64,000 nucleotides of DNA from Omphalotus guepiniiformis (lineage: Eukaryota; Basidiomycota; Agaricomycetes; Agaricales; Omphalotaceae), in contig JAQOOI010000022.1 of assembly GCA_028554645.1 (NCBI GenBank), forward strand, positions 1,240,001-1,304,000. Direction: 5' to 3'. Positions 41,501 through 53,346 of this stretch are shown here, one piece after another. The translations under genes were made by a program, and so were the position numbers. The notes beneath the pieces were generated by a model. It ran no database searches. It saw nothing but the letters and a program-made list of their open reading frames with translations, and had not been told where the DNA came from. Position 1 is the stretch's first letter. Each line of letters starts with the position of its first letter.

Positions 41501-42729
41501 ACGTCATTTTTCAATCGTCTGGCATCCAGAAGAGATGAACAACGGTTTATGCTATGTAGAAAGGACTCGAAATGTCGAGGATCGGTCCGAATGGTAATGG
41601 TTTCGGTCTTGAGAGGTGAAGGGTTTGAGGGTAAGGGGTATTGGTTGGGAGGAGGGGGGGATTGGGCCTCCAACACGTTCCGTACTTTTGTGATCAGCTT
41701 CTGTGAATGCTTAGCTTTGAGACATGAAAATCGACCTTTCGACTTACTGTTGATGTATTGCAGCGCCAGCCTAGATTGAAAGAGAAAGAGAAATCATTCA
41801 CTATCTCACTCCACCACCAGTGATGGCCAACTCACCACTTGATCAATGGCTCGATTCCAGAAGTCGGGATCTGACACCATTTCCATGACCGGATACAGAA
41901 CCGCGCATGCAACAATCTCACGAACAACAATCTTCAATGCTTTGCTTTGCTTTTCTGTCTCCGGGAGCACATAAGGCAGAGCAGTGTCAATAAGGCGCCT
42001 GAGATGCATTTCTTCAGTCTGCCTCGTGAATGTGGTCGAGAGATTTTCGATTGCGGGGTGGAGTTTTCCTACGTCTCTGCCTGCCGAGTATCGACTTGCC
42101 AGCAACATGTCCAATTCTTCTGACTGCGTTAATTTACGCTCCAGGCCTGCCCCACGGAGTGCAACTTCAGACTGACGGAACAGTTCGATATGTTCCGTAA
42201 CCTTTGGAAGAATTCGCTTGACCATGAGAGCTGCGAGATCAACACCCGACGCCCTATCCAGAAGCTGGGAGAGGGAATCATGCAGGACCGAGGAAACAGC
42301 CATGGGGAAGGAGGGTGAGGATGATAAATCTTTATACCAGGTCAAGACAAAATCTCTAACAATCATAATCAGTATATCATTGACAGCCGACGAAATCATG
42401 GGCGATGTTGGACACAAAGGTGGAAATGACTGTGGGGAACTCTGGGACCATTGCGACCTAGTTAAAACGGCTTGCCAAGCAGCAGGGGTGGAGAATACGA
42501 ATGGTCTAGCAGCATATGCTATTCTGTTCTGTGGGTACGGCCTTTTTGAATCGAGAATATGACCCAAGAACACATGAAGAGAGAGAAAAGCAAGACCCAA
42601 GAATAAGAGCACGAAAGGAGAGATGAGGAGAAGATTGAGAGGAGAAGAAACAATGCGGTATATGGTAGGCAGCACAACTGCCAGCAGACCGACGAGCACA
42701 ACGGTCTGCGTGCTGAAAGGATAGCTCAT
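38533..42729 (-). CDS. MDM1: Mdm1/SNX13-type sorting nexin (PXA-RGS-PX-Nexin_C)
   Basis: This is an ER-anchored tether. Yeast Mdm1 links ER, vacuole and lipid droplets at nucleus-vacuole junctions. The N-terminus (MSYPFSTQTVVLVGLLAVV and on) has two hydrophobic spans. The PXA domain lies at about 42,480-41,830, with AVNDILIMIVRDFVLTWYKD and LIDTALPYVLPETEKQSKAL. The RGS-like domain begins TLRDILSNPSSLSYFMEF, then RHRSLLVQFWLTVETFKNP. A long acidic linker and coiled coil precede the PX domain (KVLIVSSTVGEEDGKSVVRY; WVVARRYNEFLNMHNKLREK; NLEFPGKRLV). The Nexin_C region has NNWLRKQAVVIILQQVLGG, then LFRDGLWPGGKLKPP. It ends HEHTTTTRPL. About 1,230 residues. The join near 41,700-41,850 does not close cleanly in frame with the obvious GT-AG introns. 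Confidence 0.9.
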
Positions 42730-42856
42730 TGCTCAGAGCTAGATGCCATGAACGTCCAGAATTCGGCCATACCCCGGCACGTGATCTCCTAAACGCGTTT
42801 CCGCGAGTGGGGCGGCCGTTTTAGAGTATAAAGTACTAGTGTACTCAGTGTATACG

Positions 42857-42863
42857 TATATAA
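42857..42863 (+). promoter_or_regulatory. TATA box of the mitochondrial carrier gene
   Basis: TATATAA lies 38 bp before the ATG at 42,895 and is followed by a pyrimidine-rich stretch (CCCCTTTTTTCTTTT). It sits in the 165-bp divergent region shared with the Mdm1-like gene. Confidence 0.45.
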
Positions 42864-42894
42864 TAATTTCCCCTTTTTTCTTTTCGTTTCTGTC

Positions 42895-44464
42895 ATGGCC
42901 TCATCTTCGAGCTCTTCGCCGAAAGGAAAACTCTCCACTGCTGAGGGATTCGCCTGTGGAGGTATCGCGGCGTGCATTGCGGTTCGTGTCGTACTGTCCG
43001 ATGTCACATACCACTGACTAGAGCAATCCAGGTAACCATTTCCAACCCTGCAGAAGTAATAAAAACGCGTCTTCAACTTCAGGGCGAGCTGGCGAAGAGC
43101 GGGAGTGCCAAGGTTTATAAGCATGCAGCTGATGCATTCGCAAAGACTTGGAGGAATGAGGGACTACGAGGACTGCAAAGAGGACTAGGTCCCGCGGTGT
43201 GTATTCTCTTTCCTTTCTTTCGTCACCGTTCTCCTCCGAAGATTTTTTTTCGTTGATATAAAACGTAGTATATGTATCAGGTATGGCCTGGAACTGATGT
43301 CCACCGACTTCTCACGTCTCACATGGTCGATACACCAAGATCCTTCTCAACGGATCCCGTCTAGGTATTATTCGTTATCGTTCCCGTTGTATAGTCGACT
43401 CATTTGCAGTCAGGATTTTACGAGCCCTTCCGACGTGGCCTCAACAACCTCGTCGGCCGATCGGCCGAGGAACAGATTCCAATAACATCCATTCTAGCCG
43501 GTGCATCTAGCGGTGCTGTGGGTGGTCAGTCCTTTTCAGAGTTCATTTTCATTTATGTGTTCAAATGCTTTTTCATTAAGCATCAATGGGAAACCCGTTG
43601 TTTCTCATCAAAGCGCGAATGCAGGTCTGTCGCTTTGAAGCCACTCGCTACTGCAATGTTTATCAGCCTCCTCGCGTTGTTCTTTAGGCATACTCTCCAG
43701 CCCTTCCGGTTGGTACCCAACATTACTACAAAAACTCAGTAGATGCTTTGTCCACTGTATTCCGCGTCGAAGGATTCCGCGGACTAGTCCGGGGAATAGA
43801 TGCTGCCATTCTGAGAACATCCATGGGTTCTTCTGTGAGTCCTAAACAAAGTGGGGATATTCAGTTCTGAACCTCCCGCAGGTACAATTACCCAGCTATA
43901 ATTTCACAAAAAACCAATTAGTGACAAATGGGATATTGCCTGCTAATAGTACATGGACCTTTTTGGCAAGTAGTACTGTTTCGGGCATATGCGTTGTGAG
44001 TAGCAGTCTATAGTCCTCAATCCCGAAAAAGTCTGAGGGGGTGCTCAGTGCATTGTAATGCAACCTGCAGATACGGTATGTGAATTCATCAAGACATGAC
44101 TGCTCTTTTGTCACCGTTTCTTGCAGGCCTTGACCAGAATGTATAATCAGCCTACGAGGATTAATGAGGCAGGAAAGGTTGTTGGACTTCTGTATAAAAA
44201 TCCGATAGACTGTCTTTGGAAGACATTCAAAACTGAAGGAGTTCGAGGGTGGTATAAAGGTAAGCATATATAGTCTTATCGAAAGGAAAATCATACAAGG
44301 AGTTTTCAAGGATCGACCGCGCACTTCCTGAGGATTGCGCCACACACGTGAGTTCTCTCATTCCCGATCTCTGCGATACTGACAGTACACCCAGTATCGT
44401 AACGCTCACAGCCAACGATTTAATCATCAACCTCTACAAGAAGATACGAGATCGTGAATTGTGA
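42895..44464 (+). CDS. OAC1: Mitochondrial carrier, Oac1-type (oxaloacetate/sulfate/isopropylmalate)
   Basis: An inner mitochondrial membrane carrier with three tandem repeats. The start is MASSSSSSPKGKLSTAEG. Repeat 1 has TISNPAEVIKTRLQLQGEL (PxD/ExxK/R motif) and NEGLRGLQRGLGPA. Two short introns with a 25-nt-scale exon between them then give ILLNGSRLGFYEPFRRGLN. Repeat 2 has GNPLFLIKARMQAYSPAL and RVEGFRGLVRGIDAAILR, then GSSVQLPSYNFTKNQLV. Repeat 3 has MQPADTALTRMYNQP, KTEGVRGWYKGSTAHFLRI and APHTIVTLTANDLI. The PAEVIK and NPLFLIK triplets and the LGFYEP block are typical of Oac1/SLC25A34-35. Residues ASAGA-type in helix 1 are only partly visible. Complete, with many introns. Substrate is inferred from family. 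Confidence 0.85.
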
Positions 44465-44954
44465 ACATTACAGTTGACCGAAATGCTCTTTGTTCCAATC
44501 GTAGACGTTAGCCTCGTTAGCCTACACTTAATGATAGACACCAGAGCATTCTTCTGTCCTTCTATCGTACTCTAAATTGGCCGCCTTAGTCTTTTTTCCT
44601 GAAAAGAGGCGTCTCGAGGACAACTTGCTGCCAATGAGGTTTGTACAAGAAAAAGTACGCGTCCAAATTAGATTGCTCGGATTTTCTCCTGACACGTATC
44701 GACGCTAATTATATGGCACATGTTCTTGAATTAACTTTATCAAATTTCGAGAACGAGACCTGGAGAAGCTGTGTATAGCGAGGAAGTGATTGTGTAGTTG
44801 CACAGCAGGAACGTTTGAGCCGGTGATGTAAGAGAATCACAACCTGTGCGGTAGTTGCCGTCTCCGCTATAAGACATCCATCCCTTTGCAACGTTTCCCC
44901 GTTTTAACTTATAATCTTCCATTTCTCCCAACTCTCCCTCTTTCTCTTCACGTA
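44465..44954. other. Spacer upstream of UAP1
   Basis: 490 bp with no convincing coding sequence. It holds the carrier's 3' end and the UAP1 promoter, including the TATAAG at 44,868 and pyrimidine-rich leader up to the ATG. Confidence 0.5.
44868..44873 (+). promoter_or_regulatory. TATA-like box of UAP1
   Basis: TATAAG lies 87 bp before the ATG at 44,955; the leader after it is rich in CT runs (TCTCCCTCTTTCTCTTC), common before highly expressed fungal genes. Confidence 0.45.
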
Positions 44955-46498
44955 ATGTCCTTCGAAGCACTTCAGAAACGTTACGAGGCCGCTGGCCAAG
45001 GCCATCTTCTCAAATTCTGGCCCAAACTCTCCGAGGCTGAGCGCAAGTCGCTAGCGGATCAGCTGCACTCGCTCGACATTGAACGCGTCAATCGCATTTA
45101 CAAGAAAGCTGTCAGCGCTGAGGCTGAAGCCAGCAATCCGTCTCGCGCTGAGCCAATCGAGCCCCTCCCTAAAGGCGCGTCAGAGTCGGTGACAGATGTT
45201 GCTAAAGCGAAGGAGTGGAGGCGTATTGGCTTGGATGCTGTATCTCGCGGACAGGTCGGCGTGCTCCTGATGGCAGGTGGGCAGGGAACCAGATTGGGTA
45301 GCAGCGCTCCCAAGGGCTGCTACGATATCGGATTACCGTCGCACAAGTCCTTGTTCCAGTACCAGGCTGAACGTATCGCCCGGTTACAGACTATTGCAGA
45401 GAAGGATTTCAGCAAGCCCGCTGGAACTGTCATCATTCCTTGGTATGTCATGACGAGTGGCCCTACTCGTCGCGAAACGGAAGCATTCTTCTCCTCGAAT
45501 TCGTATTTCGGACTCGATCCCAAAAATGTCGTTTTCTTCGAGCAAGGTATGTATTCTCTCATCACATACTCTCGATGAGTCGATCGATGCAAACCCGTCT
45601 TGTCTTATTAGGTACACTACCATGCCTTACCATGGAAGGCAATGTTCTTCTAGATTCTCCTTCGCGCGTCGCTGTGGCCCCTGATGGCAATGGCGGACTC
45701 TATGCCGCTACTCGCACTCCACTTTCTCCCAACGATAAATCTCACACCGTTCTCAGTGATTTGAGCAAGCGCAAGGTTCTCTACGTTCACGCCTACTGCG
45801 TCGATAACTGTCTTGTTCGTGTCGCGGATCCAACTTTCCTCGGATATAGTATATCCAAGCAGGCCGACTGTGCCACTAAAGTAGTGCCTAAGACTCAGCC
45901 CACAGAGTCCGTCGGCGTTGTTGCTCGCAAGGGCAACAAGTTCAGTGTCGTCGAATACTCTGAGATCTCGAAAGAACAAGCTGAAAGACGAGATCCCCAG
46001 ACAGGAGAGCTCGTGTTCAGGGCGGGCAATATCGTGAATCATTTCTATACCACTGTCTACCTGAACCAGGTAGAACGATTCGAGGAGGAACTGGCATTCC
46101 ATATTGCGCGCAAGAAGATACCTCATGTTGACCTCGAGACAGGAGAGGCTGTCAAGCCGAGCAAACCGAACGGCATGAAGCTTGAGATGTTCGTGTTTGA
46201 TGTGTTCCCCTATACCGAGCGCTTCGCCGTCCTCGAAGTAGAGAGGAAGGAGGAATTCAGTCCCCTGAAGAACGCGCCAGGTACTGGTTCTGACGATCCA
46301 GGAACCAGCCGACGCGACTTACTTGCTCAACACAAGCGTTTCTTGGAGAAGGCAGGCGCTACTGTCGAGAATGGCGTGGAGATCGAAATCTCTCCCCTCG
46401 TCAGCTATGACGGTGAGGGTTTAGAAAGTGTGAAAGGCAAGATATTCTCAAAGTCAGGAGTCGTTGGAACGGTAGAAGAATTGGACGCTTTAGTCTAA
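44955..46498 (+). CDS. UAP1: UDP-N-acetylglucosamine pyrophosphorylase
   Basis: This cytosolic enzyme makes UDP-GlcNAc from UTP and GlcNAc-1-phosphate, the precursor for chitin, N-glycans and GPI anchors. Two exons are joined by one 65-nt intron (45,547-45,611, phase 1, splitting the Gly of FEQGTLPC). The N-terminal helices start MSFEALQKRYEAAGQGHLL. The nucleotide-binding loop is LLMAGGQGTRLGSSAPKG. Then come WYVMTSGPTRRETEAFF, FFEQGTLPCLTMEGNVLL and APDGNGGLYAA. The sugar site has HAYCVDNCLVRVADPTFLGY and VVPKTQPTESVGVVARK, then NIVNHFYTTVYL. The C-terminus has KPNGMKLEMFVFDVFPY and EREEFSPLKNA-like sequence (KEEFSPLKNAPG). About 490 residues, the usual length. Strong codon bias and a short TATA-leader spacing suggest high expression. 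Confidence 0.96.
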
Positions 46499-46759
46499 GC
46501 AAGCTTGCAGTTTGCTTGTTGTACCTTTCAGTGTTTTGTACTTTTTCAAATGGTTGGATGGACAGTTTCGCATATATGGACTGGTCGTGTACTTCACTCA
46601 GCGTCTTTCCCCGTACGTAGTTGATACAATAAACTTAAATTAGTAGCCTTGGATAACCACTTTTTGATTCTTTTCTGTTTGTCCCTCACGCCGAAAATTT
46701 TTCCTCGGTCTTTCTGTGGTTAACGGTTTCTGTAAGCAACTTCATTGGCTTTCCCTGTG

Positions 46760-49104
46760 TCAACTACCTACATGTCCGTCTGCAGGCCCTTTCTTCCCAT
46801 TCACCGTTGCTGCTGCACTACTACTACTATTGCTATGAGCATGACTATGGATCGCTGGAGCTCTCTTTTCGAGTTCATCTCGTAAAGAGGCGAACAATCG
46901 TTGTGTTCGCTCAGCATTCGGCTTTTCATTTCGAATCTGAGCATTAGCGTCAAGGACAGGGAAGACGTGGGCTTGAAAAAGACTCGCCTCTTTACAGCAC
47001 TGAATGAGTTTATCAATGAGCATTGTCTGCCCATTTTGGGAATCTTCCAGCTCCTTTCTAATCTGTTGCAGCTGTTGACAGTTGATATCACTGCAATTCC
47101 ATACCGCAACTTAGAAACCGTCTCACCTCCTCTTCATGCCTGTCAGCCCTTGTCTTCTCCCCGTCTGCGAGCTGCTTTTGTTCCGCCGCTCGAGCCCGTG
47201 ATAAGAGTACCTCGAGCTCCTTGGATCGGATGACACACTCGAAGTGCCGTTCCCGAAGTTCGTATTGTCGTAAGACATCCTTTAATCGTTCGCGAACACT
47301 GAAAAACCGTCCTTAGTCGCGCGCTTGTCTCTCGACGTTAAAATACGCACACTCCGTCAAATATTTCCTCTAATGTTCGCTTTGCTCTGAAATGGAACAT
47401 ATTTAGCGATGAGTATCACCATCGAAGGGAGGCCATACTCTTGAGGATCGTCGGTGTAGTTCTTCTTCAATATCTCCCGCTGAGAGTCTAGAACACGATC
47501 CTGTACAAAAGTGATGTCAACATTCGTCGGGATACCACAGATCTGAAGCGCACATATTGTTCATCTCCAGTAATACCCTCTGTCAAGTCCATTAATTCAA
47601 CTGCAAAAATCTCATCGCCATTTTCCATTCCAGCCTCCTCAGGTGTCATATCCGCATCCACAGACCGCCCATTGTGTGTGAACACAAATTGCATCGCTGG
47701 ACCCGAGGGAGGCGGGGGCATCATGGTGGTATTCCCCCCTGCTCCCACACCTTCCGATCCAGCCTCAACCGTGCCTCCCCCTCCAACGCCGTCAAGAACC
47801 TTCCTGCTTGCCCCCAAAGGCCCACGTCCCATCCTCTCTGTCCATGCGCTGAACAGTTTAATGAGCTTTGTCTTTCGAGATATCCTAAAAAAGAGCTCCG
47901 CGCGGTATCGACACACGACTTTAACGGCGATGTAGGGCATTTCACGGTATTTGATATCCTGCAGCTGGGCTTTGGAAGCACGTTTGGCCATCTCGGCTTT
48001 CATTTGATGAAGCTGTAAGCATAGGAATTACAATGAGTGTGGATCTATGGATACAGCAACAAGAAGCAGACAGAAAATAACAGCGGACAGAAACAAGTCT
48101 CCGACGCAGGACAGATTGTATATGCCATCGTTAGCATCAGGAAAGCTGCCTCATTGGCATAAACCAATTTCATTGCTCCCCTCTATGCAGCCAACAAATA
48201 CTCATTGTGAAAAGTGTATGCGAAATGGTCTTTGTAGGACGAGGAAGAAGTCAAGCTTATGAAAACACTTACTTCCTCCTGAGCATCCTCAACGCATTGA
48301 GCTAGTCGCTTCCCGTCCTCCTAATCCAGTGTCGGAACGGATATGGTTATTTGTTGGGAGTTTCAGCTTACCCGTAGTCTCTTATTGTCCTACAACACCA
48401 TCAACGAATTAGAATATACATAATAGTAGCGGAACCACCTTCTGAAGTTCGCGTGCAAGATTCTCCATCTTCGTCTTGGTTTGATTCGCTTTCGATAATT
48501 GACTTTTCGCTGTAGTCATGGGCGTAAGTAACAACATTTAAAATGAGAAAATGACACACACCAGCGTCTTTGTCCTTGACAAGCTTCTGCTTTTCCTTTG
48601 CATGATCCCGCTCTACCCGTTTCAATTCTGCGAACTGGAGCCAATTGAATCGGGAGGGTAAAGCTTTGAAGAATATATGCATACAAGTTCAATGTATTTT
48701 GCGTGAATGGTCGTCTCTTCCAGGCCTTTCACCGTCTTCTGGGCTTCCTCCGCTAGAAAATAATGAGAGGGACACGACGAGTTGGTTGTAGGCTACGCAC
48801 CAAATCGACGCTCCTCTTCTTCTTCTAGTACTTCCTCCTCCTCCAAGGCAGCTATACGGTTCTTGAGACTCTCGTACATGGTAGCAGGATCAAGTGGGGC
48901 ATCATTTGCCTTCTTCTTTGGTTTATGAGCACCATTTACAGATGGTGGCTGAGGCGGATTGAGATTTCTGGGTGGGGCAGGCGGGACAGAAAGTGGTGCA
49001 GGAGGTGCGGGTCCAGCGGGCGGTGGTTTTGCCATTCTTGAGGTATTTTGAGGGTGAGGATGAGTAGTAGATGCAGAAGTCGTGGCAATTGCTGAACCAT
49101 TCAT
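46760..49104 (-). CDS. Taxilin-like coiled-coil protein with an internal SUMO-like domain
   Basis: Taxilins bind syntaxins and take part in vesicle traffic. The start MNGSAIATTSASTTHP is followed by a Pro-rich stretch and LKNRIAALEEEEVLEEEEE. Many short exons give ELKRVERDHAKEKQKLVKDK, KSQLSKANQTKTKMENLARE and DNKRLREDGKRLAQCVED. The C-terminal part matches the taxilin core: VRERLKDVLRQYELRERHFE, then VIRSKELEVLLSRAR, then a disordered tail. Between the halves, after a 260-nt intron (48,272-48,013), one exon (about 47,934-47,570) has a SUMO fold signature: IAVKVVCRYRAELFFRISRK, TKLIKLFSAWTERM, a Gly/Pro-rich insert, then MQFVFTHNGRSVDADMTPEE and AGMENGDEIFAVELMD. It has no C-terminal Gly-Gly. 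Splicing past it into DRVLDSQREILKKNYTDDP keeps frame. Confidence 0.7.
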
Positions 49105-49650
49105 GCTCACCGACTGGGAATTTGAAGAAATTCTTGCAAGTTCACGGTCAGAAATTGCTCCGAGTTGGCAAGCCGCTTTGTTTGTCCTCAATTACGATAT
49201 AACTTCCGATTCAATTAAATTTCTCTCAATCTACTGTTCTTTTCGATATGTAATGTCAATGGCACAATTATAGAATCATGGCGTCTGTTAGGTGATAAAT
49301 GCTACCAAGTCAGCCAGCAGAAAACATCAAATAAGATGGCAAGAATCATTAAATGTCGATCTAGTGCTCACTCAATTACTAGTGGACAACATTGCGAATA
49401 AAACTACAAAGATTGTATTCAAAGGACATCTTGAAGCCCCATTGTAGTTTGAACGTATGAGAAACTATATATTTTCACATCCTCTCAGCTGCTGCAGATG
49501 ATCATATTAATAATGCTGAGAAAGATAGATCATGTGATCAGACGCGTCTCTTGTGCTTTGCCTTGTTGATGTCAATATTAACTCTTTTTCATATACACTC
49601 ATGCGTCGACATGGTATGAGTTGCTAAAGATTTCCATTCTTCTCAGGCTA
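49105..49650. other. Divergent promoter region between the taxilin-like gene and BRCA2
   Basis: 546 bp with no convincing coding sequence. An ATG|GTATGAG...CTCAG pattern at 49,612-49,647 just before the BRCA2 ATG could be a 5'-UTR intron, but spliced it gives no in-frame N-terminal extension. Confidence 0.45.
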
Positions 49651-52600
49651 ATGTCGCGTATAGATAGATCACCTCTGCAATCACCGTCTCGCAAAAGGCA
49701 GAAACTTCTGTCCTCGCCTGCTTACGGCGACATCGACCTCAGCCAGGACGATCTCCACGCAATTGACGAGATCGAGTTCAGGCTCTCTCAGTCGAATCAG
49801 TTCTCTTCTTGCTCTCAAGGATCAGCCGCTTCACAACATATAAGTTCCGCTACCAACGATGCGCTAATTCACCACAATTCCTCCGACAACCCCTTTCACG
49901 TTGACGCTCGAGCTTCATCCTCGTCTCCACCTTTGCCTCAACGAAAGACATCTGAGCTATCTGGCTTTACAGCAGCTTCAGCCATACCGATAAATGCAGA
50001 CAATACCAATGATTGGGATAGATCTCCATCTCCGAATCCTCCATCGGAGAAAGATTATTCTTCTTGGTTCGAATCTGCCCCTGTTCCTGAAATAGCTGGT
50101 TTCCAAACTGCCAAATTCACTTCCGCGTCAGCCATCAGCTCAGCCTCAAGTTTTTTCTCTGCTTCCTCAGTCCAGCACAATGGTCAGGTACCTATCGTTG
50201 GATTCCGAACTGGGACGGGGAAGGGAGTATTGGCACCATCTGAAACTGCACTCGCAAAAGCTAGAGAAAAAATGAGAGACCTTTGGGAAGAAAACACGTC
50301 TTTTCCTAACCGGGCTTCTGATGAAGGTGCATCTAAGGAGGCAATTAGTCTCCCTCTGGATTCACCTCAGCGCACTCCTTTCCGACAACTTGAGAACAAC
50401 ATAAGTGACCCTGATACTCCGTGCCCTTCCGGATCTGGATTTTCTTCTGCTTCTGCGGTACAATCTCTCGGGTTTGCTAAAGCTTCTGGCTCAAATACCA
50501 AGAATCAAACGCCAGCTTTCACCTCTCCCCTTCTTGGAAAGACCAGGACCCAGAATCACGACCCTAACAGACCAAAGCCTTTCAAACCCCCTCTTCTTGC
50601 AACTCCAAATGCTAGAGTTCCGACTACGCCAGCCAGGCCATCCAGTAGCTTTGTCTCTGCTCGGTCTCAACATCCTCTTGCTGCTTCTCCTGTGAATGCT
50701 GTACTTCAAACACCTGTGCGGTCGACGATCTCTGCGCCCAGTACAACTTCTCCAGACTTCCTGAATCTCCCTTCCTCTGTCTTTGCGGTCACTCCAGTCT
50801 CGTTGGACAATATAGCCAAAACTACTCCTGCACGGTTTGTAACTCCTTTTAAAAAGGGAATGAAGCCAGGTGATCCGTCTCGAGAAAAATCACTAGAGGA
50901 GCAGAAAAGGAAACAACAAGAGAGAGAGGCAGAGAAGCAGAAAATATGGGAACGAGATAGGCTGTCGAGCGACCATGACGTTTGGGGAGATCCAATTCCA
51001 AAGCCGACTCCAGAAGAGGATATAGTGCCGATATATGTAGGTCCAAGGAAGCTTGCGAGTGTGTTTGATATGAGTAAGTGCACTGGCCAAACAAATTAGA
51101 ATCTGCTGAGATAATTTACAGCACCTCCACCTAACCGAAAGACTTTGCTCGAATCGGGGTTCATTCCACAACGATATACAGCCAGCGAGCTTGTGCGTTG
51201 GGGCATGTAAGTTCTTACTTGTACCTGTCCGTTTCAATGTGCTAACTATCAGTCGGAACAGCGAAGTCGAAGAGCTCGCCCAGGTCACTCCGGCCTCTGC
51301 GAGATACTACTCCTTCTACACCTATCTCCCTTCACCGCCATGCTCTGCCCCTGCACCCTTCAGTTTGGCGACGGAGGGCTCGCTGGCTGTTCAAGACGCA
51401 CTGCATAAGATGATTATGCAAGGGTGTCCCAAGGCCACAAAACCTTGGGTAGATAATGCATGGTCTTTGATTCTGTGGAAACTCGCAGGGATGGTGGCGA
51501 TGGACCCAATAACAGAAAACGCTATACCGGAAGACGAGATGGAGGATTGTATGATTGAAGAGAAGAAAGCTGACGATGCTAAAAAAGCAGGTCAGGAAAA
51601 ACAAGGGCCAAGGTGGTGCTGGAATGAAGTTTGGAGACAACTAATGTATCGATACGAGAGTATTTCGTCATTGATACTTAATGCTCACACATTCTTAGAT
51701 ATGAACGTGAAATTAACCTCGGCGTTCGACCACCTTTCCGATTAATAACGACAAGAGATCATGCTGCTTCCGCGCCTATGGTGCTTTGCATCTCGAATAT
51801 TATCTATCCGGAGCCCTCTCGAACTGCTGATGGTCGAAGAATCGAACCTTCACCTGAACTAGAAGTGACGGATGGGTGGTACCGGCTAAAAGCGGAGATC
51901 GATCCTCCGATGGCGAGGGCGGTGAAGCGAGGTTTAATGAAAGTTGGAAGAAAAATTGCGGTTGTGGGAGCTCGAGTGAGTCTTCATCCTTCGTATCATG
52001 ACCAGAACTAAGCGCCTTGCACATACATCAGCTTTTCGCCGAACGCAAAGAACCTCAAGAGCCTCTTGAGGCTTACAGCTCCAATAAACTCATTCTAAAT
52101 GGAAATTCTTGTCATCTTGCACCTTGGCATGCTAAGCTAGGATTCCAGCGCGGCCCATATGTATCAACGATGCGTAGTCTGACACCAGACGGGGGTATCG
52201 TGACAACAATGGATCTTGTGGTGTTGAAGGTACACCGGGTGGCGTTTTTGGAGATACGCGTCGATGAAAATGGCAAGAAGATTCAGGAGGGTCCTCGGAC
52301 GGAGGCGGATGAAGCTACCTGCAAGCGGGAGTGGTCGGTGAGGACTCATACCTCTTTCATTTCAGCGGACATATTGACGCTTCTTTCTCTTTTGCAGAAG
52401 AAACGCGAAACAGCCGAGTCCAAATTGAGAGAAGAACACGAAAAGAAAGTCGCTCGGTATTTATCCTACGCAGAGCGTCTAGAACAGAAAGCTCCCCATT
52501 TGGCCAGCGATATTGGTGACGAGCCGCCAGACACGATCGACAGTTTGTACGATGAATTAGAGGAGCCCGATGATGCGGGAAAGGCGATCTCACGTACGAA

Positions 52601-53110
52601 AGGCAGGGAAGCTGCATGGCTCGCTCGATATATTCGAGAGCGACTACAGAAGGATCAAGACAGTGTAAGGGACCAGATGGAAAAAGAGTTGAACGTGAGC
52701 AGATTATTTACTCGTCTTCACATGACGAAGGGCTGATTTGCCATCCACTAGGATATGTGTCCGCCCCGAAATATTCGTTCTTTCAGAGTCATCGTAGTTC
52801 AGGACGCGCGCGTGACTAATTACCCTGCAAACCGAACGGCACAACTGACCATTTGGGATGTCCTTGACCTCCAACTTTGTGAGGGAAAGCCTCGGGGTCA
52901 TTTCGAAGCGGGCTGGAGGTGCCTAGTAAGTTTCATATCTCTGAATATTCTCCGTCAACCTTGTCCTGATTGCTCATTCCCCATCCTCCACAGGTCACTA
53001 ACTTGACTCCCAGTCAGAAAACGGCTTGGATGGGCCACGAACCGGGTTCGGAGATTTTCTTAGTGAGCTCGAGAATGTCGAGATGGCAGAAGTTGAAGAG
53101 TCTAGATTGA
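49651..53110 (+). CDS. BRCA2/Brh2-type recombination mediator
   Basis: This nuclear protein loads Rad51 onto single-stranded DNA during homologous recombination. The long first exon is disordered and starts MSRIDRSPLQSPSRKRQKLL. It holds BRC-like modules: SGFTAASAIPI (residue ~104), AGFQTAKFTSASAI (~148), the best one GFRTGTGKGVLAPSETALAK (~184) and SGFSSASAVQ plus GFAKASGS (~261-275). The DNA-binding domain begins with the helical region TLLESGFIPQRYTASELVRW and KPWVDNAWSLILWKLAGMVA, then WCWNEVWRQLMYRYE. OB1 has LEVTDGWYRLKAEIDPPMAR and KLILNGNSCHLAPWHAKLGF. A charged coiled coil leads to OB2 (RSFRVIVVQDARVTNY; TIWDVLDLQLCEGKPRGHF). It ends SRWQKLKSLD. Size and layout fit Ustilago Brh2. A Dss1 partner would be expected elsewhere. 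Confidence 0.88.
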
Positions 53111-53346
53111 ATTTCACAATACTCTTATAAGCTAACTGTTGTATTGTGCTGTATCATTTTTTCTGTATGTATACTCTGAATACAACTTGTAGCAGCTATT
53201 CCACCACCACAAATTCTACGCTGAACAACTGAGGACGCTAAACCTTGACGCTGATTTCGACACAGTCATGTATGTTCTCAAAGGTGTGACGGTAGCGGAA
53301 ATGTGTCGTCCGGAGCTGACTTTTTCCCATTCTTCTCGTCTCTTCG

